Source: CALGDE01 sp964655355 (GTDB taxonomy: Bacteria; Cyanobacteriota; Cyanobacteriia; CACIAM-69d). Taken from it: 64,000 nucleotides of DNA. A model generated the notes under the pieces. It ran no database searches, was not told the DNA's origin, and saw only the letters and a program-made list of their open reading frames with translations. The stretch is taken from assembly GCA_964655355.1 (NCBI GenBank), contig CAZZMD010000015.1, positions 17,998 through 81,997 of the forward strand, in the 5' to 3' direction. This document shows, piece after piece, positions 1-9,549 of the stretch. Each line of letters starts with the position of its first letter. Within the stretch, counting starts at the first letter, position 1. A program made the position numbers and the translations under genes.

Positions 1-2
1 GG

Positions 3-3000
3 CAACTCACCAATGGGCGCACGGTGGAGGAAGATTTTATTCCCATTTGGATGGGGGAAGAATATGGGGGACACCTCTGGCTATTCCGGGATATTACGGA
101 CCGGCGGCGGTCAGACCTGGCCCTGCAACAGCAGTATCAACAGTTGCTCCTGCTGCGGAGACTGACCCATGAGGTGCGCCAAACCCTCGATCCGCAGCTT
201 ATGTTTCAGACGGCCGTGGACAGTATTGGATCGGCCCTCAAATGCGATCGCTGCCATTTATATCTCTACCCCGGCGATCGCGATACCCTACCCTGTGCGG
301 CGGAATATCTCGCCCAGGGGCAATCGTCCCTACGTCGGATGATGTTGCCGGTGCGAAATAATTGTTTTGCCCAGGTCGTACTGGCTGAAGATGCGGCGAT
401 CGCCAGCAGCAACATTACCCGGGATCCCCTCCTCAAGGACATGGTCCCCCTATGCCAGGAGGGCAATATTTCGGCGCTGGTGGCCGTGCGGACCTCCTAT
501 CAGAATCGCCCCAATGGTCTATTGGTCATCCACCAGTGCGGCGTCCAGCGCCAGTGGACCGATGGGGATCTGGAAATCCTAGAGGCGGTGGCCGGTCAGG
601 TGGGCATTGCCCTGGCCCAGGTGAAACTGTTGACCCAGGAAAAGGAACAGCGCCAGCAACTGGCCCTCCAGAATCAAGAATTGGAAACCGCCCGGAAAAC
701 GGCCGAATCCGCCAGCCATGCCAAGGGGGATTTCTTGGCCACCATGAGCCATGAAATTCGGACCCCCCTCAACGCCGTCATTGGCATGACCGGACTCCTC
801 ATGGAAACCACCCTCACGGGGCAACAGACGGAATGGCTCGAGGTGTTACGCAACAGCAGCGAGACCCTGTTAGCCCTGATCAACGACGTATTGGACTATT
901 CCAAAATTGAATCTGGCCAGCTGGAATTGGAAGAGCGTCCCGTCGAGGTCAGCCAATGTGTTCAGGAATCCCTAACCCTTGTGGCGGCGATCGCCCAGAG
1001 TAAGGACCTGGCCATCACCCACACGATCGCGGACAACGTCCCGCCGGTGGTGATGGGGGACGGCACCCGGCTGCGGCAGGTGTTGGTAAATCTGCTGAGC
1101 AATGCGGTGAAATTTACCGATGAGGGGGCAATCACGGTGACCGTGACGGCGCGGGAAGTCCCAACGCCGGCGATCGCCCCCCCAGCCAGCCCCAATGCGG
1201 ATTCTCGGGCGGGCGGTCCAGGGGCCAACGGCGATCGCCCCCCGGCAACGCTGCCCCTGTACGAACTGCAATTTGATGTCCAGGATACGGGGATCGGCAT
1301 TTCCGCGGAGCAACAAACCCAGCTCTTTAAATCCTTCAGCCAGGTCGATGCCTCGATTACCCGCCGCTACGGGGGAACGGGATTAGGCTTAGCCATCTGC
1401 CGTCGATTAACCCGCTTAATGCAGGGGCAGCTCTGGGTCGACAGTGAACTCGGCCAGGGCTCCACCTTCCATTTCACCGCCGTTATGCCCCAGGGGGCCT
1501 CGGCGGTCATGCCGTCCTCCTTGCTCGGGGAATCGGAGCAAACAGCCCTATCAGGGAAACAGCTATGGATTATTGACGACAATCCCGTCAATCGTCAGTT
1601 CCTGGTCCACAACAGTGAGCAATGGGGCATTACGGTCACAACCTTTGGGCGGGCAGAAGACGCCCTCGGGTGCTTGGCGCAGGATCAACCGACGGTGGAC
1701 GCCATGGTCGTAGATTGGCGGCTGCCGGGAATGAATGGGATTGAGTCTGCAACAGCATTAGACCAGCATCCCCCCTATGACCAGGTGCCATTGGTGATGT
1801 TGACCGCCGCCCAGATGCCCCCGGTGGAACCCTCGGTAACCAACCGATTTATCGCTTGGCTGCAGAATCCCATCCCCCGGGAGACACTCCATGAGGTGTT
1901 GACCCAAATCCTAGCCCCCCCGGAGCCAGCCGAAGGTCCAGCGGCGATCGCGTCAAAACTGACAGCCCCAGCCTCCCCCAACACCAACGGAGCAGAAGCA
2001 GGAGCCGAAGACACCGAGGGGAAAGGGCGATCGCCCCAGGACAACTCCCCTAGCCCTTCTGAGGCGGACCGGACAACAGCGCCAGCGCCAGAGGAAGCGG
2101 AAGCGGAAACAACCGTAAATCCCCTGCGCATTCTGTTAGCGGAAGATAACCCGGTGAATCAGAAAGTGGCATTACTGATGCTGGAACGACTGGGCTACCA
2201 AGCCGATGTGGTCGGGGATGGGGAAGAGGTTTTGGAAGCCCTGGAGCAACAGTCCTACAGCCTGATCCTGATGGATCTAGAAATGCCCCACATGGATGGC
2301 ATCACGGCGGCCAAGGAGATCCAAAAGCGCTATGACCTGGCCGATCGCCCTCAAATTGTCGCCCTGACCGCCTACGCCATGGGTGAGGATCGCGATCGCT
2401 GTTTGGCGGCGGGGATGGATGATTACATCACCAAACCCATCCGTAAAGATGCCCTGCTAGAGGTGTTATATCAGTCGGAACATCGGTCCAAGTCCCAGGC
2501 GATCGCGGGGGATAGTGCGCCCCCCACCCCCGGGGGCAATAATCGCAATGAGCGCAATGGCCATCCCCCCACAACGGTTCCAGCGGACGGAGGAGCCCAT
2601 CCTGCACCGGAGACACCTGCGACGGAGACATCCCCCCCCTTGGATTCCCCCGCCCTGGTCTTGGGCTCTGGGGTATTACCCGTACCGCCACCCTTTCCCA
2701 TGGCGCCCCTCGATCCCCTAAGGGACCCTGAATCCGATGTCGAAGAAACCCAGATACCGTGGTCTTTGGACGATTCGTGGGAACCTCAACTCGACCAGGC
2801 AGTCGTGGAAGGATTGTTATCGATCGGGGGCTCTAACGAACGGGCAATGGCGATGGTGGCGAAGGCGGTCACCCTATTCTGTGAAGATGTGGTCAAACGC
2901 TTGGGGGCCATTGAACAGGCGCTGACAACGCAAAACGCCACGGATCTGCGGCAGGCGGCCCATGCCCTGCGCTCTGGCAGTGCCAATCTGGGAGCGAACC

Positions 3001-3149
3001 AGCTCGCGGACTATTGCAACCAGCTAGAATCCCTAGCCCGGGAGATGGAACCGGACCCCCTACCGGCGGTTTGCCCGTCCACAATGGGTACCCTGCAAGC
3101 AGCCTATGATGCTGCCAACCGTCAACTCAAAGACTTTTTAGGTCTTTAA
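3..3149 (+). CDS. Hybrid sensor histidine kinase with two receivers and an HPt domain (5' partial)
   Basis: The frame is open to the left edge; the first visible residues are the end of a PAS/PAC domain (a GGHLWLFRDITDRRR-like motif), so the true start is outside the window and the GTG at 24 is internal. Domains in order: PAC end, GAF (about 150-620), coiled linker, HisKA with the H-box MSHEIRTPLN (His codon 750-752), HATPase with an N-box (NLLSNAVKF) and DTGIGIS, receiver 1 (Asp codon 1713-1715, VVDWRLPGMNG), a Pro/Ala-rich linker, receiver 2 (Asp codon 2274-2276, LMDLEMPHMDG), a second Pro-rich linker, and a C-terminal HPt domain (AHALRSGS, His codon 2961-2963). All phosphorelay residues are present, so a His-Asp-His relay is plausible. 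No transmembrane segment is seen in the visible part. The response regulator 36 bp downstream is the likely partner. The input signal is unknown. Confidence 0.93.
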   Translation, partial: QLTNGRTVEEDFIPIWMGEEYGGHLWLFRDITDRRRSDLALQQQYQQLLLLRRLTHEVRQTLDPQLMFQTAVDSIGSALKCDRCHLYLYPGDRDTLPCAAEYLAQGQSSLRRMMLPVRNNCFAQVVLAEDAAIASSNITRDPLLKDMVPLCQEGNISALVAVRTSYQNRPNGLLVIHQCGVQRQWTDGDLEILEAVAGQVGIALAQVKLLTQEKEQRQQLALQNQELETARKTAESASHAKGDFLATMSHEIRTPLNAVIGMTGLLMETTLTGQQTEWLEVLRNSSETLLALINDVLDYSKIESGQLELEERPVEVSQCVQESLTLVAAIAQSKDLAITHTIADNVPPVVMGDGTRLRQVLVNLLSNAVKFTDEGAITVTVTAREVPTPAIAPPASPNADSRAGGPGANGDRPPATLPLYELQFDVQDTGIGISAEQQTQLFKSFSQVDASITRRYGGTGLGLAICRRLTRLMQGQLWVDSELGQGSTFHFTAVMPQGASAVMPSSLLGESEQTALSGKQLWIIDDNPVNRQFLVHNSEQWGITVTTFGRAEDALGCLAQDQPTVDAMVVDWRLPGMNGIESATALDQHPPYDQVPLVMLTAAQMPPVEPSVTNRFIAWLQNPIPRETLHEVLTQILAPPEPAEGPAAIASKLTAPASPNTNGAEAGAEDTEGKGRSPQDNSPSPSEADRTTAPAPEEAEAETTVNPLRILLAEDNPVNQKVALLMLERLGYQADVVGDGEEVLEALEQQSYSLILMDLEMPHMDGITAAKEIQKRYDLADRPQIVALTAYAMGEDRDRCLAAGMDDYITKPIRKDALLEVLYQSEHRSKSQAIAGDSAPPTPGGNNRNERNGHPPTTVPADGGAHPAPETPATETSPPLDSPALVLGSGVLPVPPPFPMAPLDPLRDPESDVEETQIPWSLDDSWEPQLDQAVVEGLLSIGGSNERAMAMVAKAVTLFCEDVVKRLGAIEQALTTQNATDLRQAAHALRSGSANLGANQLADYCNQLESLAREMEPDPLPAVCPSTMGTLQAAYDAANRQLKDFLGL

Positions 3150-3185
3150 ATCCCTTTAAGCAGATCCTCTTTTTTAAGCACTCCT

Positions 3186-4115
3186 ATGAACGTCGCCCCT
3201 GAAATTCGTCCCCCTACCGTTTTAATCGTGGATGATGATCGGGCCACCCAAATCCTGTTGGCCATGGCCATGGAAGAGGAGGGATACACCACCGTGGGGG
3301 CTCAGAATGGGGAGCAAGCCCTAGAGGAATTTCAGCGGCTGGTGCCCAATTTGGTATTGATGGACGCCATGATGCCGGAAATGGATGGCTTCACCTGCTG
3401 TGAGCGGTTGCGATCGCTCCCGGAGGGCAAAACAGTCCCCATTTTGACCATCACGGTGCTGGACGATCAGGAATCGGTGGATCGGGCCTTTGCGGCGGGG
3501 ACAACAGATTATGTGACGAAGCCGATTTACTGGCCGGTGCTTTGCCAGCGGGTGCGGCGGCTGGTGGAAGCGGAGGCGATTGAACAGCAATTGGGAACGG
3601 TAACGGAGAATTTACGGCGGGCTGAGGATTGGGAAGCGGTTACGGAAGCCGCCCTATCCTGTCGTTCCGGCAAGGCAGGCTTAGGACCGGCGTGGCGACT
3701 CAAGGTCAGTCAGATGTTGACGATCGCGCGGCAGGCCTTGGGGGGCGATCGCGCGGGATTGCTTCTGGAGAAGTCTCAAACCTGGATAGAAGTCTTAGAC
3801 GACGAGGAAGATACCATAACCCCGGTGAGTGTGGATATCGCCCAAGGCAGTCTGGCGGAAGGCGCTCAAGGACTTCAGGGGGCAACCTTGGGCGATCGCG
3901 AGGTTTGGCCCACCCTGGAGGCGGTTTGGGGATGTCGCTGGGGCATGATCGTGACGCTAGCGTCCCCGGATAGCAATTCCCCAGGTAACGATTCTCCGAA
4001 TCAATCTTCCCAGTATTTATGGATCGGGCGATCGCAGGATTTGCCCTGGTGTCCGAAAGATCAGCAGCGATGGCAGCGGCTGGGACAACTGCTGGGCGTG
4101 GTATTAGATCCTTAA
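3186..4115 (+). CDS. Response regulator, receiver domain plus GAF-like C-terminal region
   Basis: This 309-residue protein has an N-terminal CheY-like receiver at about residues 10-130. The acidic cluster VDDD is at 15-18, the phosphoacceptor is D60 in LMDAMMPEMDG, and the conserved Lys lies in TKPI. After a helical linker, residues 170-309 resemble a divergent GAF-type sensory fold (ARQALGGDRAGLLLE) rather than a DNA-binding or GGDEF output. It follows the hybrid kinase on the same strand after 36 bp, so the two probably form one operon and phosphorelay. No enzymatic output is visible; it may act through protein interaction. The receiver call is firm, the GAF call is tentative. Confidence 0.88.
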   Translation: MNVAPEIRPPTVLIVDDDRATQILLAMAMEEEGYTTVGAQNGEQALEEFQRLVPNLVLMDAMMPEMDGFTCCERLRSLPEGKTVPILTITVLDDQESVDRAFAAGTTDYVTKPIYWPVLCQRVRRLVEAEAIEQQLGTVTENLRRAEDWEAVTEAALSCRSGKAGLGPAWRLKVSQMLTIARQALGGDRAGLLLEKSQTWIEVLDDEEDTITPVSVDIAQGSLAEGAQGLQGATLGDREVWPTLEAVWGCRWGMIVTLASPDSNSPGNDSPNQSSQYLWIGRSQDLPWCPKDQQRWQRLGQLLGVVLDP

Positions 4116-4324
4116 CTTGAGGCATGGGGATTCAAGGCGTAGGGGCTGAGGGTGAAAGCTGAGATTTGCAGCCTAGAGAAGCGGTAGGACGCCATCTCCG
4201 GGATAGATCCCCTCTACATTGGAAACATTCCTAGGGGAATTATCTTCTTTAAAGAAGGGCACCGACTGGTTCACTGTCCCCGCTTGTGCTCTATCCCTAC
4301 TGGTTGCCGCTACTCTATTTGCCC

Positions 4325-5539
4325 ATGCCCTTGCCGTCCCCTATGCCATCGCCAGGCGATCGCCCCTCCCGTATTCAGAGGCTGATTCAGCGTCTGTGGG
4401 CTTGGTTTTTGGCGGGGATTATTGTGACGGTGATTCCATCCTGGGCCGTGGCCGCGCTGACCTATGACCAGGTGGATGCGATCGCGTCCCAGGTCACGGT
4501 GGTGATTGCCCAGGGATTACAGCCAGGGGATATCGAAGCCCGTCAGGAGTGGAATCCGGGCTCGGGGGTTTTGGTGGCCCACCAGGGAGGCTGGTACTAC
4601 GCCCTAACGGCGCTCCATGTGGTGCGGACCCGGGGCACGGTCTATGGCATTCGCACCAGTGATGGGGAGGTGCATATTGTGGACGACGTGGATGAAACCA
4701 GTAATATTACGCCCCTGGGGGCAGAACAGGGGGAGTTTGGGGAAACCATTAGCGGCCTGGATTTAGCCCTGGTGAAATTCAAAAGTGATCGCGATTATCC
4801 GGTGGCCACCATGGGGGACTCGAGCCGGATTGAGCCGGGCGATCGCCTAGTGGTGTCAGGCTGGCCCAACCCCGATGATGCATCGGCCCGTCGTCAACGT
4901 CAGTCGGTGAATGGTCAACTCACCGCCGTTTTGTCACGGCCGTCCAACGACGGGGGCTATAGCTTCCTCTATGACAATGGCACCCGGCGGGGCATGAGCG
5001 GGGGACCGGTCTTAAACGTCGCCGGGGAATTGGTCGGCATCCACGGACGGGGACGGGGACCGGGAAATAACTGCGCCGGAGGATTCGAATCGGGAGCGTC
5101 AGGCACTTCCCCCGAAACCTCCCCCGAAACCTCCCTCGGAAAAGGCACTTTTTCAGGCATGGACTTGGGACAAACCTCGCGATCGCTCCCGCCAGCGGCC
5201 GAGGTCAAACCCAACCGTACTCCTCTGAGATTCCCGACGGCGACTGATGGAACTACCGGGGATCCGCCCGTTGTACCGATCTCTCCTGAGGACAATAGCT
5301 GTGGCATGCAAACGGTGCACTTCATTACGGCCGCAGAATCCTTAGCCGTATCCTTGGATTATGCGGATCCGCCGGTGGATGAAGCGTTAATTAATGCGGG
5401 GCTGGATAATCGCGATCGCGCCGACACCATTGAGGATATTTACAAGCTATTTTCCTTCGATGTGGAGTCGATGTTGCGGGACCAACCCTCCGGAGGGTGT
5501 GGCAGTGTCCTGTTAGGGGATCCCTGCGAGGGATTGTAG
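4325..5539 (+). CDS. Secreted trypsin-like serine protease
   Basis: This is an S1-family serine protease with an export signal. From the ATG at 4325 (404 residues) a positively charged n-region is followed by a hydrophobic core and an AVA-like cleavage site near residue 43. The candidate triad is H98 (TALHVV), D146 (GLDLALVKF) and S225 (GMSGGPVLN). An unusual Ser/Pro/Thr-rich stretch follows the catalytic domain (about residues 255-310) and precedes a C-terminal region of about 90 residues that I do not recognise. There is no PDZ domain, so this is not a full HtrA/Deg protein. Alternative starts are GTG 4286 and ATG 4343; no convincing ribosome-binding site decides between them. The substrate is unknown; the location is probably periplasmic or extracellular. 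Confidence 0.82.
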   Translation: MPLPSPMPSPGDRPSRIQRLIQRLWAWFLAGIIVTVIPSWAVAALTYDQVDAIASQVTVVIAQGLQPGDIEARQEWNPGSGVLVAHQGGWYYALTALHVVRTRGTVYGIRTSDGEVHIVDDVDETSNITPLGAEQGEFGETISGLDLALVKFKSDRDYPVATMGDSSRIEPGDRLVVSGWPNPDDASARRQRQSVNGQLTAVLSRPSNDGGYSFLYDNGTRRGMSGGPVLNVAGELVGIHGRGRGPGNNCAGGFESGASGTSPETSPETSLGKGTFSGMDLGQTSRSLPPAAEVKPNRTPLRFPTATDGTTGDPPVVPISPEDNSCGMQTVHFITAAESLAVSLDYADPPVDEALINAGLDNRDRADTIEDIYKLFSFDVESMLRDQPSGGCGSVLLGDPCEGL

Positions 5540-5556
5540 TGATAGAGCACCGCTTT

Positions 5557-5612
5557 GATATCCGGCAGTGATATCCGGAAATGATATCCGGCAATAATGT
5601 CTGAAATTCAGA
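5557..5612. repeat. Three tandem 13-bp repeats and a palindrome upstream of the porin gene
   Basis: Three abutting 13-mers, GATATCCGGCAGT, GATATCCGGAAAT and GATATCCGGCAAT, occupy 5557-5595. The palindrome TCTGAAATTCAGA follows at 5600-5612. Two further degenerate ATATCGG units lie at about 5615-5635. They sit between the protease stop (5539) and the porin start (5742), a suitable place for regulator binding sites. Function is not known. Confidence 0.75.
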
Positions 5613-5741
5613 CACATATCGGTCAAATATCGGGCAAATTTGGAGCGATTGGGATAGGGTGGCGACAGCTATTCCCGAAAGCGGACTAGAACAGGCATCA
5701 CTCTGGGCGTTACGGAAGTCTTGGGAGTATAAATCGGGTCA

Positions 5742-7517
5742 ATGGCCAACGTCACACCACCAGTACAAAAAGCAGTACGCAAAGTACCTACGGGACTGCA
5801 CAAACTCTTTCCCACTGCCTCCCTAGGGACCCTAGTGGGGATCTTGGGATTGGGCTTGGGAGCACCGGCGATCGCCCAATCCTCCGGGATCCCCTCCTCC
5901 GACACCGAGTTAGCGTCCGTCCAAGATGCGATCGCCCCCGCCTCCCTCCCCACGACAGAGTCTGACCCATCCCCCGAACCCGTCACGTCTGAATCGGTAA
6001 CTTCCGAGTCAACAATTTCCGAGCCGATCGCCGAGGTGCCAGCCCAACCGATCGCCGTGCCAGTGCCGGTCCTCTCCCAGGTGAATGGCCCCGTCACATC
6101 GGTCTCGAATCTCACGGATGTGGATCCCAGCCATTGGGCCTTTTCTGCCCTGCGCCAATTAATCGAGGAGCACCAATGTATTGCGGGGGATAGCAATGGC
6201 CAATTCCAGGGCGATCGCGCCTTAACCCGCTATGAATTTGCGGCGGCGTTGAATGCGTGTTTAGAAGGGCTGCAGCAAAAGCTAGAGGCGGCCACGGACG
6301 AGGCGGTCAGCGAAGACGATTTAATTGTGATCCGTCGCCTCCAGGAAGAATTTCGGGCAGAACTATCAACCCTAGAGCGACAGATCGCAGGGTTGGAAGG
6401 GCGAGTCGAGACCCTAGAAGATCAGCAGTTTTCCACAACCGCAGTCTTGGGCGGTGAGGTCATTTTTGGCTTAGCAGCGGCCGCCGCTGGAGAAACCCCA
6501 GGGGATGGCGATCGCGAAGCCACCTTTTCCCACCTCACCCGCCTGCAATTGGTCAGCACCTTTACGGGACGCGATCGCCTGCGACTCCAGCTATCCGCGA
6601 GCAATTTTGAGGGATTATCCGGTGCCAATAGCTTGGGCACGGATATGGCGCGGCTATCGTTCCAAAGCGACAGCGACAATGAATTTCGCCTCGACTTGCT
6701 GGACTATCGTATCGCCGCCTTTAACGATCGCGTCGTCTTCACCGTCCGTCCCGTGGGATTTGACCTTAGCTCAGTCCTAACGGCGAACTCAGGCTTTTTT
6801 GATAGCGGTCGCGGGTCCATTTCCCGCTTTGGAGAAGCCAGCCCAGTGTTCAAGCTAGGGGCCTTAGATGTGGGCGGCGGCTTCGACTGGTTGGTCTCCG
6901 ATACGATACGATTCCAGGCCGCCTATGGGGTCGGCGATGGAGATGATCCCGAATTTGGCGTCCTCGGTGGCGATCGCAGTGCTGCCGGGGCGCAAATCCT
7001 AATCAAACCCAGCCCTCGCATCCTGGCGGGACTCGCCTATATCAATAGCTATTCCGAAACCGGGCGATTGGACACCTTCACCGGTAGTCTGAATGCGGAT
7101 TTATCGGGCGATCGCATTGAGCCAGCGCAGATCCATGCGGTGAGCGGCACCCTGCAATGGCGCGTGTCATCCCGGCTGACGCTGGGAGCCTGGGGGGCAT
7201 GGTTCTGGACCGATTTTCTTGAGAGCGACGCCCAAGCCACCACCAATACCTATTTATTTTCTGCCGCCTTCTCCGATCCCTTTGGGCGGGAAGGGGATTT
7301 GCTAGCGTTTCTGATTGGTCAACCGCCGCGATTGTACGAGGGACGGGGCGTCAATACGGACGATGATGTGGGGCTCCATATCGAAGCGTTTTACCGGTTT
7401 TCCATTTCAGACAACATCAGCATCACCCCCGGTCTGTTTATCCTCACCGCCCCAGAGCATGATGCCGACAATGATGCGATCGTGGTCGGGACAGTCAGGA
7501 CGACGTTCCGGTTTTAA
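5742..7517 (+). CDS. SLH-domain OprB-type porin (iron-uptake porin family)
   Basis: This is an outer-membrane porin of the cyanobacterial SLH/OprB family, 591 residues. A signal peptide ends near residue 46 (APAIAQ). A Pro/Ser/Glu-rich spacer follows, then one SLH domain (about 125-175, starting DVDPSHWAF with TRYEFAAALN) that anchors the protein to peptidoglycan-linked polymer. A short coiled coil follows (about 195-228), then a long beta-barrel region ending in an aromatic residue (VRTTFRF), the usual signal for barrel assembly. Members of this family carry iron, other inorganic ions or small solutes; the substrate cannot be read from the sequence. The gene is preceded by the 13-bp repeats at 5557-5595 and is convergent with trmB, 22 bp from its stop. 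Confidence 0.92.
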   Translation: MANVTPPVQKAVRKVPTGLHKLFPTASLGTLVGILGLGLGAPAIAQSSGIPSSDTELASVQDAIAPASLPTTESDPSPEPVTSESVTSESTISEPIAEVPAQPIAVPVPVLSQVNGPVTSVSNLTDVDPSHWAFSALRQLIEEHQCIAGDSNGQFQGDRALTRYEFAAALNACLEGLQQKLEAATDEAVSEDDLIVIRRLQEEFRAELSTLERQIAGLEGRVETLEDQQFSTTAVLGGEVIFGLAAAAAGETPGDGDREATFSHLTRLQLVSTFTGRDRLRLQLSASNFEGLSGANSLGTDMARLSFQSDSDNEFRLDLLDYRIAAFNDRVVFTVRPVGFDLSSVLTANSGFFDSGRGSISRFGEASPVFKLGALDVGGGFDWLVSDTIRFQAAYGVGDGDDPEFGVLGGDRSAAGAQILIKPSPRILAGLAYINSYSETGRLDTFTGSLNADLSGDRIEPAQIHAVSGTLQWRVSSRLTLGAWGAWFWTDFLESDAQATTNTYLFSAAFSDPFGREGDLLAFLIGQPPRLYEGRGVNTDDDVGLHIEAFYRFSISDNISITPGLFILTAPEHDADNDAIVVGTVRTTFRF

Positions 7518-7539
7518 GACGGAAGCGGGATTGGAGAAA

Positions 7540-8178
7540 CTACAAAATCCGTTCCACCTGCGTGCGATACACGGGCAAATTTTGTTGTAGGACCGAAATT
7601 TCCCGCTCTGTCCGCACGGGCAAAGGATTCTCCGGTAACCAATCCCCCTCGTGAGTTTTTTGAAATCCCTCATGGGCACTGAAGCGATCGCCCATTTCCC
7701 GCGCCACCTCCTCAATATCGGATTGGAGAAACACCAACGCCCCCCCTGGCAAAAACTCCGCCAGTTCGGCCACTAGGGGCGGCTGCACCACCCGTCGTTT
7801 CTGGTGTCGCTTCTTAAACCAAGGATCCGGGAATTGAATCGACACCAGCTTCACCGCCCCCGCCGGCAACGACTCCAAAATAGGGCGCACGGAATTATTG
7901 GCATTGCAGGATAAATAATGCAAATTCCGCAACCCAGCCTCATCCCGCCACTGATTCGCCCGCACCACCAACGGCCCCCGAATTTCCACCCCAATCACAT
8001 TCCAATCAGGGCGCGCCTCCGCCATCTTCAGCGGAAAATGCCCCTTCGCACAGCCAATATCCAAATGCCAAGGGCGGTTCATATCCCCATAAATCTCCGA
8101 CCAATTCGGCGGGGCGATCGCCGTACTAAATCGACGACTCAGGGGATTAACATGCTCTCGAACCCGAACCAAAGCCAC
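7540..8178 (-). CDS. trmB: tRNA (guanine-N7-)-methyltransferase
   Basis: TrmB uses S-adenosylmethionine to methylate G46 in the variable loop of tRNAs. The 212-residue protein has the SAM-binding motif DIGCAKGHFPLKMA near residues 39-52, the acidic VIGVEIR strand end, and the family motif FPDPWFKKRHQKRR that contacts tRNA. The length is typical. The ATG at 8178 begins MALVRVREHVNP, as in cyanobacterial homologues. It is transcribed divergently from the phosphoesterase at 8360 across a 181-bp gap. Confidence 0.95.
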   Translation of the reverse strand: MALVRVREHVNPLSRRFSTAIAPPNWSEIYGDMNRPWHLDIGCAKGHFPLKMAEARPDWNVIGVEIRGPLVVRANQWRDEAGLRNLHYLSCNANNSVRPILESLPAGAVKLVSIQFPDPWFKKRHQKRRVVQPPLVAELAEFLPGGALVFLQSDIEEVAREMGDRFSAHEGFQKTHEGDWLPENPLPVRTEREISVLQQNLPVYRTQVERIL

Positions 8179-8359
8179 ACGAATTTCCTCTCATATATTT
8201 TTGGGGCAGTCTTGCCAATCATCCCAGATTTTAGGGCTCCGTTGGACGGCTGGCGGGGACCGGCGATCGCCCTGTCATCCCCGCCCAAAAACCGATCAAG
8301 GCAGACACCAGCATGGCAAGAAACCGATAGGGTTATAAGGAATAGAGTCATCCCTCCCC

Positions 8360-9523
8360 ATGGCAGCTTCCCCTCCCCACCCACCGGCCACCGTTAATCG
8401 CCGCTGCCGCTTTGCGATTATTAGCGATCCCCACGTCACCCTCCCCCATACGGTGTGGAATCATCCCGCCCGCCCCAACTTAGTGGAGGTCAGCATCCCG
8501 GTCCTGGAGCAAATTTTTGAGCATTTGGAAGCAGCACAAATCGATTTTTTGCTGATGCCCGGGGATCTCACCCAGCACGGGGAACGGGACAATCATCGCT
8601 GGCTCGTGGAGCGGCTGGGTCGACTCCCCTTCCCCACCTACGTCATCCCCGGCAACCATGACTTTCCGCCCTTCGGCGATCGCCCCCGCATCAACCAAGC
8701 AGAATTTATCGAGCGATACCGCAAATTCGGCTATCAGGACACCGGCGAATTGCCCTACTACAACCGCGAAATTTTCCCGGGCATTCGACTTATCGGCCTC
8801 AATTCCAATCAACTCTCCGCCGATCGCAAACGCATTGACGGCACCCTTGACGCAACCCAGCGGGCATGGCTGGAAGAGCAATTAGCGACTCACCAGGCTG
8901 ATCCCAGCGATCCCCTATTGCTGGTGATGGTGCACCACAACATCGCGGAACATATCCCCCACCAGGCCACCCATCCCCTCGGCAAACGCTACATTCTGCC
9001 GGAAGCCCAGGCACTACAACAAAAATTCCGCGCGGCAGGGGTCAACGCCGTTTTTACGGGGCATCTTCACGTCCAGGATATCGTTGACCTCGACGGCTTC
9101 CATGCCATCACCACCGGCTCGCTCATTTCCTATCCCCATCCCTATCGCATCTGCAATTGCTATGACGTGGGCGATCGCCCGGGGGATCGGCAACGATGGT
9201 TAGAAATCACATCCCACACCGTGCGATCGCTACCAGACTGGCCGGATTTAGAAACCATCTCCTGGGACTGGTCCCTGGAGCATAGCCGTGCCTTTATGAC
9301 CCAGCTCCTAGCCAAAAGCCCCCTGGGGCTCTCCCTGAAAGACGCAAAATACTACAGCCGAGAAATCCGATCGCTCTGGGCCAATGTTTCCGCCGGCGAT
9401 CGCACCCTCTCCTTTCCGACCCTGCCCCAAGCAGCCAAAGACTATTGCGAAGAATTCGGCGTGCAACTGAACCAATCCCCTATCCGATTTTGCGCTAACC
9501 ATATTGCCCTGCGCTTAGACTGA
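8360..9523 (+). CDS. Calcineurin-like metallophosphoesterase
   Basis: This soluble 387-residue protein has the full set of metallophosphoesterase motifs: D-x-H in ISDPHV near residue 24, GDLTQHG, GNHDF, a histidine in MVHHN, and GHLHVQD. These ligate a dinuclear metal centre. The arrangement resembles class III cyclic-nucleotide phosphodiesterases (CpdA-like), but the C-terminal 130 residues extend beyond the core and are not recognised. No signal peptide or membrane segment is seen. It is likely monocistronic. Substrate could be a cyclic nucleotide or another phosphoester; the sequence does not decide. Confidence 0.88.
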   Translation: MAASPPHPPATVNRRCRFAIISDPHVTLPHTVWNHPARPNLVEVSIPVLEQIFEHLEAAQIDFLLMPGDLTQHGERDNHRWLVERLGRLPFPTYVIPGNHDFPPFGDRPRINQAEFIERYRKFGYQDTGELPYYNREIFPGIRLIGLNSNQLSADRKRIDGTLDATQRAWLEEQLATHQADPSDPLLLVMVHHNIAEHIPHQATHPLGKRYILPEAQALQQKFRAAGVNAVFTGHLHVQDIVDLDGFHAITTGSLISYPHPYRICNCYDVGDRPGDRQRWLEITSHTVRSLPDWPDLETISWDWSLEHSRAFMTQLLAKSPLGLSLKDAKYYSREIRSLWANVSAGDRTLSFPTLPQAAKDYCEEFGVQLNQSPIRFCANHIALRLD

Positions 9524-9549
9524 CACGTCAGTGTTGATAGATTCAGTTT

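Noticed and set aside
5760..5795. GTAC-rich stretch at the porin start, resembling an NtcA box
   Set aside because: The spacing does not fit GTA-N8-TAC and it falls inside the coding sequence.
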